A stretch of DNA of 23,107 bases. Source: CAKSNH01 sp964422725. Its GTDB lineage: Bacteria > Bacillota > Clostridia > UBA1381. Shown in pieces: positions 1-6,322 of this stretch. The stretch spans positions 1 to 23,107 of the forward strand of contig CAYRCC010000033.1 of the NCBI GenBank assembly GCA_964422725.1, given 5' to 3'. The first letter of the stretch is position 1, and each line of letters begins with the position of its first letter. The position numbers were made by a program, and so were the translations under genes. The notes beneath the pieces were generated by a model, which was not told the DNA's origin, searched no databases, and was given only the letters and a program-made list of their open reading frames with translations.

Positions 1-30
1 TTAATGTGTCACACAAATCGAATTTGCCGC

Positions 31-60
31 TTTACAAAGGTGTGTACTTTATTGTATAAT
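31..60 (+). promoter_or_regulatory. Putative sigma-A promoter of the PNPOx-like gene
   Basis: TTTACA at 31-36 and a perfect TATAAT at 55-60 are separated by 18 bp. Transcription would begin near 67, about 107 nt before the GTG start at 174. An 11-bp palindrome (TGTGTCACACA, 5-15) lies just upstream and could be an operator, but no regulator can be named. Confidence 0.6.
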
Positions 61-80
61 ATATATGTATAAAACAGTAA

Positions 81-123
81 GCTGTGTCGGCTGTGTGCGG
101 AGCGCAACTGCGGCAGACACTGC
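81..123 (+). other. Stem-loop in the 5' leader of the PNPOx-like gene
   Basis: The predicted leader can fold into a long imperfect hairpin. GTGTC (84-88) pairs with GACAC (116-120), followed after a mismatch by several more GC and GU pairs. There is no T-tract after it, so it is not a simple terminator, and it matches no riboswitch class I can recognise. Confidence 0.4.
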
Positions 124-173
124 AAGACTCATAATTTTACTTATGGTACAAAATTAGAACGGAGGTAATTGAA

Positions 174-566
174 GTGGAAAGAGTATGCGAATTTTTGAAA
201 AATGCCGGAACATATTATCTTGCGACTGTTGAAGGGGATCAACCGCGAGTTCGTCCTTTCGGAACAGCACATATATTTGAGGGCAGGCTGTATATTCAGA
301 CCGGCAAGGTTAAACCTGTGTCGAAACAGCTTGCGGTAAATCCGAAAGCTGAAATATGTGTATTTAAGGACGGTAAGTGGGTTAGAATTGCCGGTGAGCT
401 GGTAGAGGACGACAGAGCGGAAGCCAGAAAGTCAATGCTTGATGCATACCCTGAGCTGAAAACTATGTACAACGAGAATGACGGAAACACCCAGGTACTT
501 TACTTTAAAAATGCGACTGCTGTTTTCACGTCGTTTACGGGTGAAAACGAGGTTGTAAAATTCTGA
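174..566 (+). CDS. Pyridoxamine 5'-phosphate oxidase family protein (flavin split barrel)
   Basis: This 130-residue protein has the size and pattern of the small PNPOx-like split-barrel proteins common in anaerobic Firmicutes. The N-terminal strand (YYLATVEGDQPRVRPFG, about 14-30) and the following TAHIFEGRLYIQTG strand pair are the typical flavin-binding core. These proteins usually form dimers that bind FMN or a related flavin/deazaflavin; the substrate is unknown and true pyridoxine oxidase activity is unlikely at this length. The start is GTG at 174, eight bases after a strong GGAGGT (161-166). It appears monocistronic, with its own promoter and a terminator at 622-668. The family call is firm from the pattern; the physiological role is not inferable. 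Confidence 0.85.
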   Translation: MERVCEFLKNAGTYYLATVEGDQPRVRPFGTAHIFEGRLYIQTGKVKPVSKQLAVNPKAEICVFKDGKWVRIAGELVEDDRAEARKSMLDAYPELKTMYNENDGNTQVLYFKNATAVFTSFTGENEVVKF

Positions 567-621
567 TGATTAGCGCGCAAAACGGCGCATAAACACCTGT
601 AAGACACAGAAAATCAATAAA

Positions 622-668
622 AAGCGAGCCGCTCTCCAAAACTCGGATAATTTTGGCGGGCGGCTCGT
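622..668. terminator. Bidirectional rho-independent terminator between convergent genes
   Basis: CGAGCCGC (625-632) pairs with GCGGCTCG (660-667), extended inward by CCAAAA/TTTTGG. The outer flanks are A-rich on the left and T-rich on the right, so the hairpin serves both the PNPOx-like gene on the plus strand and the aminopeptidase gene on the minus strand, whose stop lies at 703. Confidence 0.85.
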
Positions 669-702
669 TTGCCGTTTATGACAATCCTATTTTTGTTAAA
701 TT

Positions 703-2109
703 TTATCTGTTGCTGTAAAATGCTTTGTAAGACTTATAAGCCATATATATGTCGCTTTTTGCGGTTACCTCAAACGGAGAGTGCATTGATAACACAGGTA
801 CGCCGCAGTCGATAACATCAATGTTGAGATTTGCCACATACTGTGCGATGGTACCGCCGCCGCCTTGGTCAACCTTGCCAAGCTCGCCCGTCTGCCATAT
901 TACACCGTTGTCGTCGAGTATTTTGCATATTTCATACAAAAATTCGGCGTTGGCATCGCTTGACTCCGACTTACCTCTTGCACCGGTGTATTTCATCAAA
1001 ATCATACCTTTGCCGGCAAATGCGGAATTTTGCTTTTCCGATACACTTTCATAGTTAGGGTCAACCGCCGCCCCAACGTCAGACGACATACAGGCTGTGT
1101 TTGAAATAACCTTGTTGTAAGCAATGATATCACAGCTGCCTGTCAGCTTGAAAATGATTTCCGCAACGGACATATCGAAAAACTTTGAAAGCATACCGGT
1201 ATTGCCGGTAGAGCCGATTTCTTCCTTGTCAACAAGCAGACACACAGCGGTCTTTTTAGGTGCGCTGATGTCAAAAATACTTTTTAGCGCGGTAAACGCA
1301 CATACGCGGTCGTCCTGACCGTATGCACCGATAAAGCTTGAATCCAGTCCGACATCTTTAGCCTTGAACGCAGGGACAGCCTCAATCTCCGCACTTATAA
1401 AATCGCGCTCTGTGATACCGTATTTGTCGTTTAAAAGCTTTAAAATATTAAATTTAACCGCCTCGCTGACATCGTCGGAGTAAATTCCCATTCCGCCGAT
1501 TAGAATGTTTAAGGCTTCACCCTCTATTGCATCAATCATTTTCTTTGTCATTTGGTCTTTTGCAAGGTGCGGCAGTAGGTCTGTTATACAGAAAACAGGG
1601 TCGTTTTCGTTTTCACCGATTGAAATTTTAACCTTTTCGCCGTTTGCCGTAAATACAATTCCGTGCAGTGAGAGCGGAATAGCTGTCCACTGATATTTTT
1701 TGATACCGCCGTAATAGTGGGTTTTCAAAAGAGCCATATCGTTGCTTTGGTAAAGCGGATTTTGTTTTAAGTCAAGGCGCGGCGAATCAATATGCGCACC
1801 GACAACGTTTATTCCCTCAGCTATATCGTCACTGCCCACCACGGCAAGCAGTATATTTTTACAGCGGTTGATTTTATACACCTTGTCGCCGGCACAAAGC
1901 GTTTCTTTCGTGTCGATATTGACAAAGCCGTTTGCGATAGCCATTTGTTCTGCCGTTTCGACACATTCGCGCTCGGTTTTGCCGTTATCCAGAAATGTTT
2001 TGTATTCGCCGCACAGGTCAAACATTTCTTTTTTTTGTTCGTTTGTTATATTTTCATAGACACATTTGGTTTTGTATGTCAATGAATTATACAGTTCTTT
2101 GTCTGTCAT
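703..2109 (-). CDS. apeA: M18 family aminopeptidase
   Basis: A 468-residue, dinuclear-zinc, cytoplasmic aminopeptidase of peptidase family M18 (aspartyl aminopeptidase/aminopeptidase I type), which removes N-terminal residues from peptides. The metal and catalytic signatures are all visible: AHIDSPRLDLK with H106 and D108, GQDDR with D266, LLVDKEEIGS with E296/E297, SSDVG with D344, and SMHSP with H443. The length matches the ApeA subgroup, and there is no signal peptide. The ATG at 2109 follows GGAGGG on the minus strand, and a promoter lies at 2142-2169. It is a single gene ending at the shared terminator at 622-668. The family is near certain; the symbol follows the usual name for this length class and is less sure. 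Confidence 0.93.
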   Translation of the reverse strand: MTDKELYNSLTYKTKCVYENITNEQKKEMFDLCGEYKTFLDNGKTERECVETAEQMAIANGFVNIDTKETLCAGDKVYKINRCKNILLAVVGSDDIAEGINVVGAHIDSPRLDLKQNPLYQSNDMALLKTHYYGGIKKYQWTAIPLSLHGIVFTANGEKVKISIGENENDPVFCITDLLPHLAKDQMTKKMIDAIEGEALNILIGGMGIYSDDVSEAVKFNILKLLNDKYGITERDFISAEIEAVPAFKAKDVGLDSSFIGAYGQDDRVCAFTALKSIFDISAPKKTAVCLLVDKEEIGSTGNTGMLSKFFDMSVAEIIFKLTGSCDIIAYNKVISNTACMSSDVGAAVDPNYESVSEKQNSAFAGKGMILMKYTGARGKSESSDANAEFLYEICKILDDNGVIWQTGELGKVDQGGGGTIAQYVANLNIDVIDCGVPVLSMHSPFEVTAKSDIYMAYKSYKAFYSNR

Positions 2110-2141
2110 ATATGTTCCCTCCTAAAAATGTACTTATATTT

Positions 2142-2169
2142 AGTATAACACAATTTTTGACAATTGCAA
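2142..2169 (-). promoter_or_regulatory. Putative promoter of the M18 aminopeptidase gene
   Basis: Read on the minus strand there is TTGCAA (2169-2164), a 16-bp spacer and TATACT (2147-2142), about 33 bp upstream of the ATG. The -35 match is moderate. Confidence 0.45.
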
Positions 2170-2195
2170 GCATTGAGTGCGCAGACTTTAAAAAA

Positions 2196-2224
2196 ACACA
2201 CTCTACAATATGGGTAGAGCGTGT
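2196..2224 (-). terminator. Hairpin with T-tract at the left tip of the MITE-like element
   Basis: On the minus strand ACACGCTCTAC pairs with GTAGAGTGTGT and is followed directly by seven T residues (complement of 2190-2196). It would stop transcripts coming from the small YtxH-like gene through the element, insulating the aminopeptidase promoter. The identical hairpin at 2445-2473 lacks a T-tract on that strand. Confidence 0.5.
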
Positions 2225-2270
2225 CGTAGTGTAGACTTATTAGTTTTGTTTAAAATTTTTGAGGAGATTT

Positions 2271-2398
2271 CGCTGTCTGCGGACAGCGACAAACTTTTGA
2301 AAAAGTTTGAACAAAACTTGAACGATTAGGAGTTTCGTCGTCTGCGGACGACGATTTAAGGCTCTGCCTTAAAAATCCGCAAGCCTTTGAAAAGGCTT
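2271..2398. repeat. Cluster of five short perfect palindromes inside the element
   Basis: Palindromes lie at 2271-2288 (CGCTGTC-TGCG-GACAGCG), 2291-2308 (AAACTTTT-GA-AAAAGTTT), 2336-2353 (CGTCGTC-TGCG-GACGACG), 2355-2373 (around TTTAAGGC) and 2381-2398 (AAGCCTTT-GA-AAAGGCTT). The first and third share the same TGCG loop, and the second and fifth share the GA centre, while the stems differ on both sides. That suggests a duplicated two-hairpin module with compensatory change. Confidence 0.75.
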
Positions 2399-2483
2399 GA
2401 CCTAAACTTTAATACAAAACGTGTTGGGTTTTGTCTACAATCTGACACACTCTACAATATGGGTAGAGCGTGTTTTGCGAAAT

Positions 2484-2648
2484 TTAAAATTTGCTCATTG
2501 CATCGTCAAACGTGCAGCTTAGTCTGTGCGCCATACGGTTTGCTTTCTTTTTAAGACGGTGACGCTGTTTGTCGGTTACCGGGTCGGTGAGCATTGTAAC
2601 GGCGGCACCGACAAGCAGACCCGTTGCCATACCTTTAATGAAATTCAT
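2484..2648 (-). CDS. Small YtxH-like membrane-anchored protein
   Basis: A 54-residue protein. The N-terminus MNFIKGMATGLLVGAAVTML is a glycine/alanine-rich membrane helix, followed by a short TDPVTDKQ turn and a basic amphipathic helix (RHRLKKKANRMAHRL). This is the layout of small YtxH-type proteins, in which a single helix ends at a proline and a charged helix follows. The start ATG at 2648 has an excellent GGAGGTG six bases upstream; a longer reading frame continues upstream but lacks such a site. The stop lies only 10 bases from the tip of the MITE-like element, so the native 3' end may have been altered by insertion. The function is unknown; a structural or stress role is only a family analogy. 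Confidence 0.65.
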   Translation of the reverse strand: MNFIKGMATGLLVGAAVTMLTDPVTDKQRHRLKKKANRMAHRLSCTFDDAMSKF

Positions 2649-2789
2649 ATTAACACCTCCGTATAAATTTGCTGAATTTGAACCTGTCGTGTTAATATTA
2701 TTTGCGATAATTGCGTTTTTATGCGCTGTGCAAAAACTGTGAAAATATGAATATGCGGTAAAAATCAGGCAATTTTTTAAAATTTTAAA

Positions 2790-2818
2790 TTGACCGAAGG
2801 TATAAAGAGTATTATAAT
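2790..2818 (+). promoter_or_regulatory. Sigma-A promoter of the corrinoid adenosyltransferase gene
   Basis: TTGACC (2790-2795), a 17-bp spacer and a perfect TATAAT (2813-2818). Transcription would begin near 2825, leaving a leader of about 78 nt, too short for a cobalamin riboswitch. Confidence 0.75.
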
Positions 2819-2902
2819 AGTAGAGATTGAACATAAAATGTCGGCAGATAAGATAAAACGAGTTTGTCTGTAATTTGGCGGTTTGCACGGGGAGGTGGTT
2901 TA

Positions 2903-3424
2903 GTGTCGGGGCTTATACATATTTATTGCGGTGACGGCAAGGGCAAAACAACAGCGGCGGTGGGACTGGCGGTCCGTGCGGCGGGTGCCGGCAAAAGGGT
3001 TATTTTTACGCAGTTTTTCAAAAACGGCAGCTCGTCCGAAATTAAGGTTTTAAGAAATGTAGAGTTGATTGAATTATGTATTTGTACGTCGAACCGAGGA
3101 TTTTTTTATAATATGAGCGACAGCGAAAAGGAAGCAGCAAGGATTGATTATACGCACCTGTTTGAGTCGGCGATAAAAAAGGCTGTGTGCGGTGCGGATA
3201 TTTTGGTGCTTGATGAAATTGTATCCGCCTGTAATTGCGGTATGGTTGACGAAAACAGTCTTATTGATTTTTTGCGCAAAAAGCCGGCAGAACTTGAAAT
3301 TGTATTAACCGGCCGCGAGCCGTCGCAGACACTGGTCGATACGGCTGATTATGTGACTGAAATGACGAAAATAAAACATCCGTATGATATGGGTGTAAAT
3401 GCGCGGCTCGGAATAGAGTTTTGA
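2903..3424 (+). CDS. cobO: ATP:corrinoid (cob(I)alamin) adenosyltransferase, CobO/BtuR type
   Basis: A 173-residue cytoplasmic enzyme that transfers the adenosyl group of ATP to the cobalt of reduced corrinoids to make adenosylcobamides. The diagnostic P-loop GDGKGKTTAAVGLAVRA (10-26) is complete. It is followed by the LVLDE acidic motif (101-105), the LTGREP motif (135-140) and the C-terminal KHPYDMGVNARLGIE that closes BtuR-family proteins. It is somewhat shorter than the enterobacterial protein, as is common in Clostridia, lacking N-terminal residues. GTG at 2903 is chosen because GGAGG (2891-2895) lies 7 bases before it; an ATG at 2864 would lack a site. No other cobalamin genes are adjacent, so it probably serves salvage. 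Confidence 0.9.
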   Translation: MSGLIHIYCGDGKGKTTAAVGLAVRAAGAGKRVIFTQFFKNGSSSEIKVLRNVELIELCICTSNRGFFYNMSDSEKEAARIDYTHLFESAIKKAVCGADILVLDEIVSACNCGMVDENSLIDFLRKKPAELEIVLTGREPSQTLVDTADYVTEMTKIKHPYDMGVNARLGIEF

Positions 3425-3452
3425 TTACATAAGCATTGTTGGCTAAAGAGTC

Positions 3453-3481
3453 TTGATTTTGTGCCGTCTTTATGCTAAAAT
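3453..3481 (+). promoter_or_regulatory. Extended -10 sigma-A promoter of the kduI pair
   Basis: TTGATT (3453-3458), a 17-bp spacer and TAAAAT (3476-3481) preceded by the TGn extension (3473-3475). It lies 37 bp before the kduI start. Confidence 0.6.
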
Positions 3482-3517
3482 AGGAATATAGAAATTTAAT
3501 TTTTGGAGGAATTGAAA

Positions 3518-4348
3518 ATGGATTTAAGATGTGCATCGAACCCTAAAGATGTAAAACATTACACAACAGAAAGATTGAGAGAGGAATTTCATATCAGCGG
3601 TCTTTTTACCGCGGATAATGTGAAAATGGTGTACAGCCATATTGACCGTATCATTACAGCCGGTTTTATGCCGGTAAACAAAGAGCTTGTTTTGGAGGCG
3701 GGCAAAGAGCTGGCGGCTGACTATTTCCTGCAAAGACGTGAAATGGGTTGTATTAACATAGGCGGCAAGGGTATTATTACGGTTGACGGTACGGATTACG
3801 AAATGAATCCGCGTGACGGTATATACATAGGCAGAGGCAACAAGGATATTGTTTTCAAATGCGTTGACCCGTCCAATCCGCCTAAGTTCTATGTTTCATC
3901 ATGTCCGGCACACACAGAATACCCAACGGTGAAAATTGATATTACCAAGGCTAAAAAGGTTCCGTGCGGAAGCGTTGAGGACTGTAACAAGAGAGTTATC
4001 AACCAGTATATTCACCCTGAAGTTATGCAGAGCTGTCAGCTTGCGATGGGTCTTACAATGCTTGATGTAGGCTCAAACTGGAATACTATGCCTTGTCATA
4101 CACACGACAGACGTATGGAGGTTTATATGTATCTTGATATGGGCGAGAATGATGCTGTATTCCATATGATGGGTGAGCCTGACGAAACAAGACATATCAT
4201 TATGCACAACGAGGAAGCTGTAATTTCGCCGAGCTGGTCAATTCATACGGGTGTCGGCACGAAAAACTACTCGTTTATATGGGCAATGTGCGGCGAAAAC
4301 CAAGAGTTTGATGATATGGACTTTATTGAAACAAAGGACTTGAAGTAA
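3518..4348 (+). CDS. kduI: 5-dehydro-4-deoxy-D-glucuronate isomerase
   Basis: KduI isomerises 5-keto-4-deoxyuronate, released by pectate and oligogalacturonate lyases, to 3-deoxy-D-glycero-2,5-hexodiulosonate, a step on the route from pectin to KDG. The 276-residue length matches the family (about 278). The cupin metal site is intact: MPCHTHDRRMEVYMY supplies H194, H196 and E201, and SWSIHTGVGT supplies H243. The N-terminal YTTERLREEFHI and FLQRREMGCINIGG blocks are also typical. ATG at 3518 is chosen, 8 bases after GGAGG (3505-3509); the in-frame TTG at 3503 overlaps that site. It has its own promoter and forms a two-gene unit with the next gene (13-bp gap). The usual partner KduD is not present here. 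Confidence 0.96.
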   Translation: MDLRCASNPKDVKHYTTERLREEFHISGLFTADNVKMVYSHIDRIITAGFMPVNKELVLEAGKELAADYFLQRREMGCINIGGKGIITVDGTDYEMNPRDGIYIGRGNKDIVFKCVDPSNPPKFYVSSCPAHTEYPTVKIDITKAKKVPCGSVEDCNKRVINQYIHPEVMQSCQLAMGLTMLDVGSNWNTMPCHTHDRRMEVYMYLDMGENDAVFHMMGEPDETRHIIMHNEEAVISPSWSIHTGVGTKNYSFIWAMCGENQEFDDMDFIETKDLK

Positions 4349-4361
4349 TAGGAGAAACAAT

Positions 4362-5177
4362 ATGTATATCGGAATGAGAGGTCATGACTTTGCCACCGAC
4401 ACACTTGAGGCTTTGGTTGCGAAATGCGGCGAATACGGAGTCGGCGGTGTTCAGCTTGTGCTTATGAGGTCATTGGCTGATTTTAAAAAAGGAAATTTTA
4501 CGCCTGAGTATGCAAAATCAATCGGCGATACACTGAAAAACGGCGGTGTTCGTGTACCGATTTTGGGTTGTTACATAAATCCGTCCGATGCAAATGAGCA
4601 GACTTTGAACGAAAGTCTTGATTATTTCATTGAAAATCTTCATTATGCGAAGTATATAGGAGCGGAGATGGTGGGTTTGGAAACCTGCCGTTTCAGTGAC
4701 GATGATGAAATAAACGGTTCGGAGCAAACGTATCAGTATTTGCTTAAAAATATGAAAAAACTTGTTTCTGCCGCGGAGGAAATAGGTGTGAATGTGGGCA
4801 TTGAGGGAGTTCATTTCCATGTTATAAATACTCCTCAGAAAATGAAAAGATTGGTAGACGACCTTAATTCACCTAACGTTCGGGTTATATTTGACCCTGT
4901 TAATTACATAAATACCGCAAATTACAAAACTCAAGATGAGATTATTAATACTCATTTTGAGTTGTTGGGCGAAAAGACAAAGCTGCTGCATTTGAAGGAT
5001 TTCAAATTGGTTGACGGTGAAGTTGCGTATGAATTTCCGTGCGACGGAATGTTAAACAAAGCATTGCTTTGGGAAAAGCTAAAGCAGTACAACCCTGAAA
5101 TAGCGGTTATTTTGGAAGAGGTAAAAGAGGATCACTTGGCAGACGTTAAGGCGGCTGTTGAAAAACTGTTTGTATAA
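4362..5177 (+). CDS. TIM-barrel sugar isomerase/epimerase (AP endonuclease 2 family)
   Basis: A 271-residue protein of the xylose-isomerase-like/AP2_endonuc_2 TIM-barrel family. Expected metal-ligand positions are present on successive strands: GLETCR (E107), GIEGVHFH (E148), VIFDPVNY (D178), LLHLKDFK (H210, D213) and ILEEV (E252/E253). Family members isomerise or epimerise keto-sugars, sugar acids or inositol intermediates. The exact substrate cannot be read from the sequence, but tight coupling to kduI (13-bp gap, shared promoter and terminator) suggests a uronate or other pectin-derived sugar acid. There is no signal peptide, so it is cytoplasmic. DNA endonuclease activity is unlikely given the context. 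Confidence 0.85.
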   Translation: MYIGMRGHDFATDTLEALVAKCGEYGVGGVQLVLMRSLADFKKGNFTPEYAKSIGDTLKNGGVRVPILGCYINPSDANEQTLNESLDYFIENLHYAKYIGAEMVGLETCRFSDDDEINGSEQTYQYLLKNMKKLVSAAEEIGVNVGIEGVHFHVINTPQKMKRLVDDLNSPNVRVIFDPVNYINTANYKTQDEIINTHFELLGEKTKLLHLKDFKLVDGEVAYEFPCDGMLNKALLWEKLKQYNPEIAVILEEVKEDHLADVKAAVEKLFV

Positions 5178-5180
5178 AAC

Positions 5181-5211
5181 AAGGCTCGGTGTCGGTTTGG
5201 CACCGAGCCTT
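5181..5211 (+). terminator. Rho-independent terminator of the kduI operon
   Basis: AAGGCTCGGTG (5181-5191) pairs perfectly with CACCGAGCCTT (5201-5211) around a 9-nt loop, immediately downstream of the stop codon. The following T-tract is short and interrupted. Confidence 0.8.
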
Positions 5212-5420
5212 TAACGTTTCTGTAAGTTGGTTTGGGGCGGCGGCAGACTGAAATAATTGACCGAATAATTCGAGTTTTGACGGCAAAATATGCTATTCCA
5301 AAAATTTTGACTTGATTTTTATGTATAATATATGATATGCTATATACGACTGTTGACATAATATATCAATATTTGTTTTCGGTCAAAATTTTGTGGTGGT
5401 AATAGATTGGAGCAGTGATT

Positions 5421-6257
5421 ATGAAGTTGAAAATTTTGGCTTGCGCACTTATTATGCTGTTAAGCACAACGGCGGTGAATGCCGAACAGACCGACATTTC
5501 AGGTGTGCCGATAGATATTGTGGTAAACGAAACGTTTTTAAGCATCGACAATCCGGCGTACATGGAAAATAATATAACATATATACCTTTGCGGACAGCT
5601 TTTGAGGCGTTGGGCGCAAGTGTCAGCTGGGATTCGGGAAATAACAGTGCCAGCGTTGCGCTGGGAGATACAAGTGCTGTGTTGACATACGGCAGTGCGG
5701 CGGTTACAAAGGGTGTACAGCAGACGGTTCTGGACTACGGGCTTGTACTGAAAAACGGCGTTTCATATGTTCCGTCAAGACTTGTGGGTGAGATTGCGAA
5801 TGCATATGTTGAATGGAATTATGATTATGCTACAATATGCATTTACAAAGACGGGGTAATTGTTCCGAGTACATCGGAAAACAAGTCCTACGGTGCAACG
5901 GAGATATTTTGGCTGTCAAGGATTATTGAGGCGGAAAGCAGCGGCGAACCTATGGACGGCAAAATTGCCGTTGGAAATGTTATTATGAATCGCGTGCAAA
6001 GCGCGGATTTTCCGAACACGATATATGATGTGATATTTGACACCAGATACAGTGTTCAGTTTCAGCCTATATCGAACGGCACTATTTACAACAATCCGTC
6101 GCGCGACAGCATTATAGCCGCAAAACGTGCATTGCGCGGTGAAAATGTAGTCGGCGGCAGTCTGTATTTCTTTAACCCGAGAATTTCAAAAAGCAGTTGG
6201 ATTTCAAGAAACAGAACTTACTTTAAGACAATAGCAAATCACGATTTCTATTTGTAA
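5421..6257 (+). CDS. Secreted SleB-like cell wall hydrolase with copper-amine-oxidase-type N-domain
   Basis: A 278-residue exported protein. Residues 1-21 form a signal peptide with likely cleavage after VNA. Residues about 28-145 resemble the copper amine oxidase N-terminal domain seen on many clostridial secreted proteins (YIPLRTAFEALGASVSWD, then SYVPSRLVGEI), which is probably a wall or ligand-binding module rather than an oxidase. Residues about 160-278 form a Hydrolase_2/SleB-type domain: WLSRIIEAESSGEP with the putative catalytic Glu (E170), GKIAVGNVIMNRV, and the terminal LYFFNP...HDFYL pattern. SleB-type enzymes cleave cortex or vegetative peptidoglycan. The ATG at 5421 is preceded by GGAG at a good spacing; a GTG six bases earlier is too close to it. 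It is a single gene with a terminator at 6264-6312; no clear promoter was found in 5213-5420. Confidence 0.85.
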   Translation: MKLKILACALIMLLSTTAVNAEQTDISGVPIDIVVNETFLSIDNPAYMENNITYIPLRTAFEALGASVSWDSGNNSASVALGDTSAVLTYGSAAVTKGVQQTVLDYGLVLKNGVSYVPSRLVGEIANAYVEWNYDYATICIYKDGVIVPSTSENKSYGATEIFWLSRIIEAESSGEPMDGKIAVGNVIMNRVQSADFPNTIYDVIFDTRYSVQFQPISNGTIYNNPSRDSIIAAKRALRGENVVGGSLYFFNPRISKSSWISRNRTYFKTIANHDFYL

Positions 6258-6263
6258 ATCAAG

Positions 6264-6312
6264 TACACAAAAAAACAGGACTTTCGTTTGTGAAAGTCCT
6301 GTTTTTTGTGCT
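6264..6312. terminator. Bidirectional rho-independent terminator
   Basis: ACAGGACTTTC (6275-6285) pairs with GAAAGTCCTGT (6292-6302), with A-rich and T-rich flanks that extend the stem. It ends both the cell-wall hydrolase gene (plus) and the glycosidase gene (minus, stop at 6323). Confidence 0.9.
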
Positions 6313-6322
6313 GTTTAAAAAA

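Larger units (their letters stand above)
2196..2473. mobile_element. MITE-like non-coding palindromic element
   Basis: This 278-bp stretch contains no credible gene. Its two ends are inverted copies of each other over about 41 bp. The left end reads ACACACTCTAC, 7 variable bases, then TAGAGCGTGTC, 5 variable bases, then GTAGAC. The right end read on the other strand gives ACACGCTCTAC, 7 bases, TAGAGTGTGTC, 5 bases, GTAGAC. Because each tip is itself a palindrome, the same 29-bp sequence also appears as a direct repeat (2196-2224 and 2445-2473). Five more perfect palindromes fill the middle. This is the architecture of a non-autonomous, transposase-mobilised repeat, but no clear target duplication is visible and the parent element is unknown. 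Confidence 0.6.

Noticed and set aside
2271..2398. CRISPR array
   Set aside because: The repeated palindromes have different stems, unequal spacing and no constant repeat-spacer pattern, and no cas gene is nearby.
2649..2888. Longer 134-residue version of the YtxH-like protein
   Set aside because: The extension is encoded in the AT-rich divergent promoter region, overlaps the plus-strand promoter at 2790-2818 and has no ribosome site, while the internal ATG at 2648 has an excellent one.
2819..2902. Cobalamin riboswitch before the corrinoid adenosyltransferase gene
   Set aside because: The leader is only about 78 nt and shows no B12-box-like sequence or terminator.
5353..5381. TTGACA at 5353-5358 as promoter of the cell-wall hydrolase gene
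   Set aside because: There is no acceptable -10 at 16-18 bp, and the TATAAT at 5324 lies upstream of it with no good -35 of its own.
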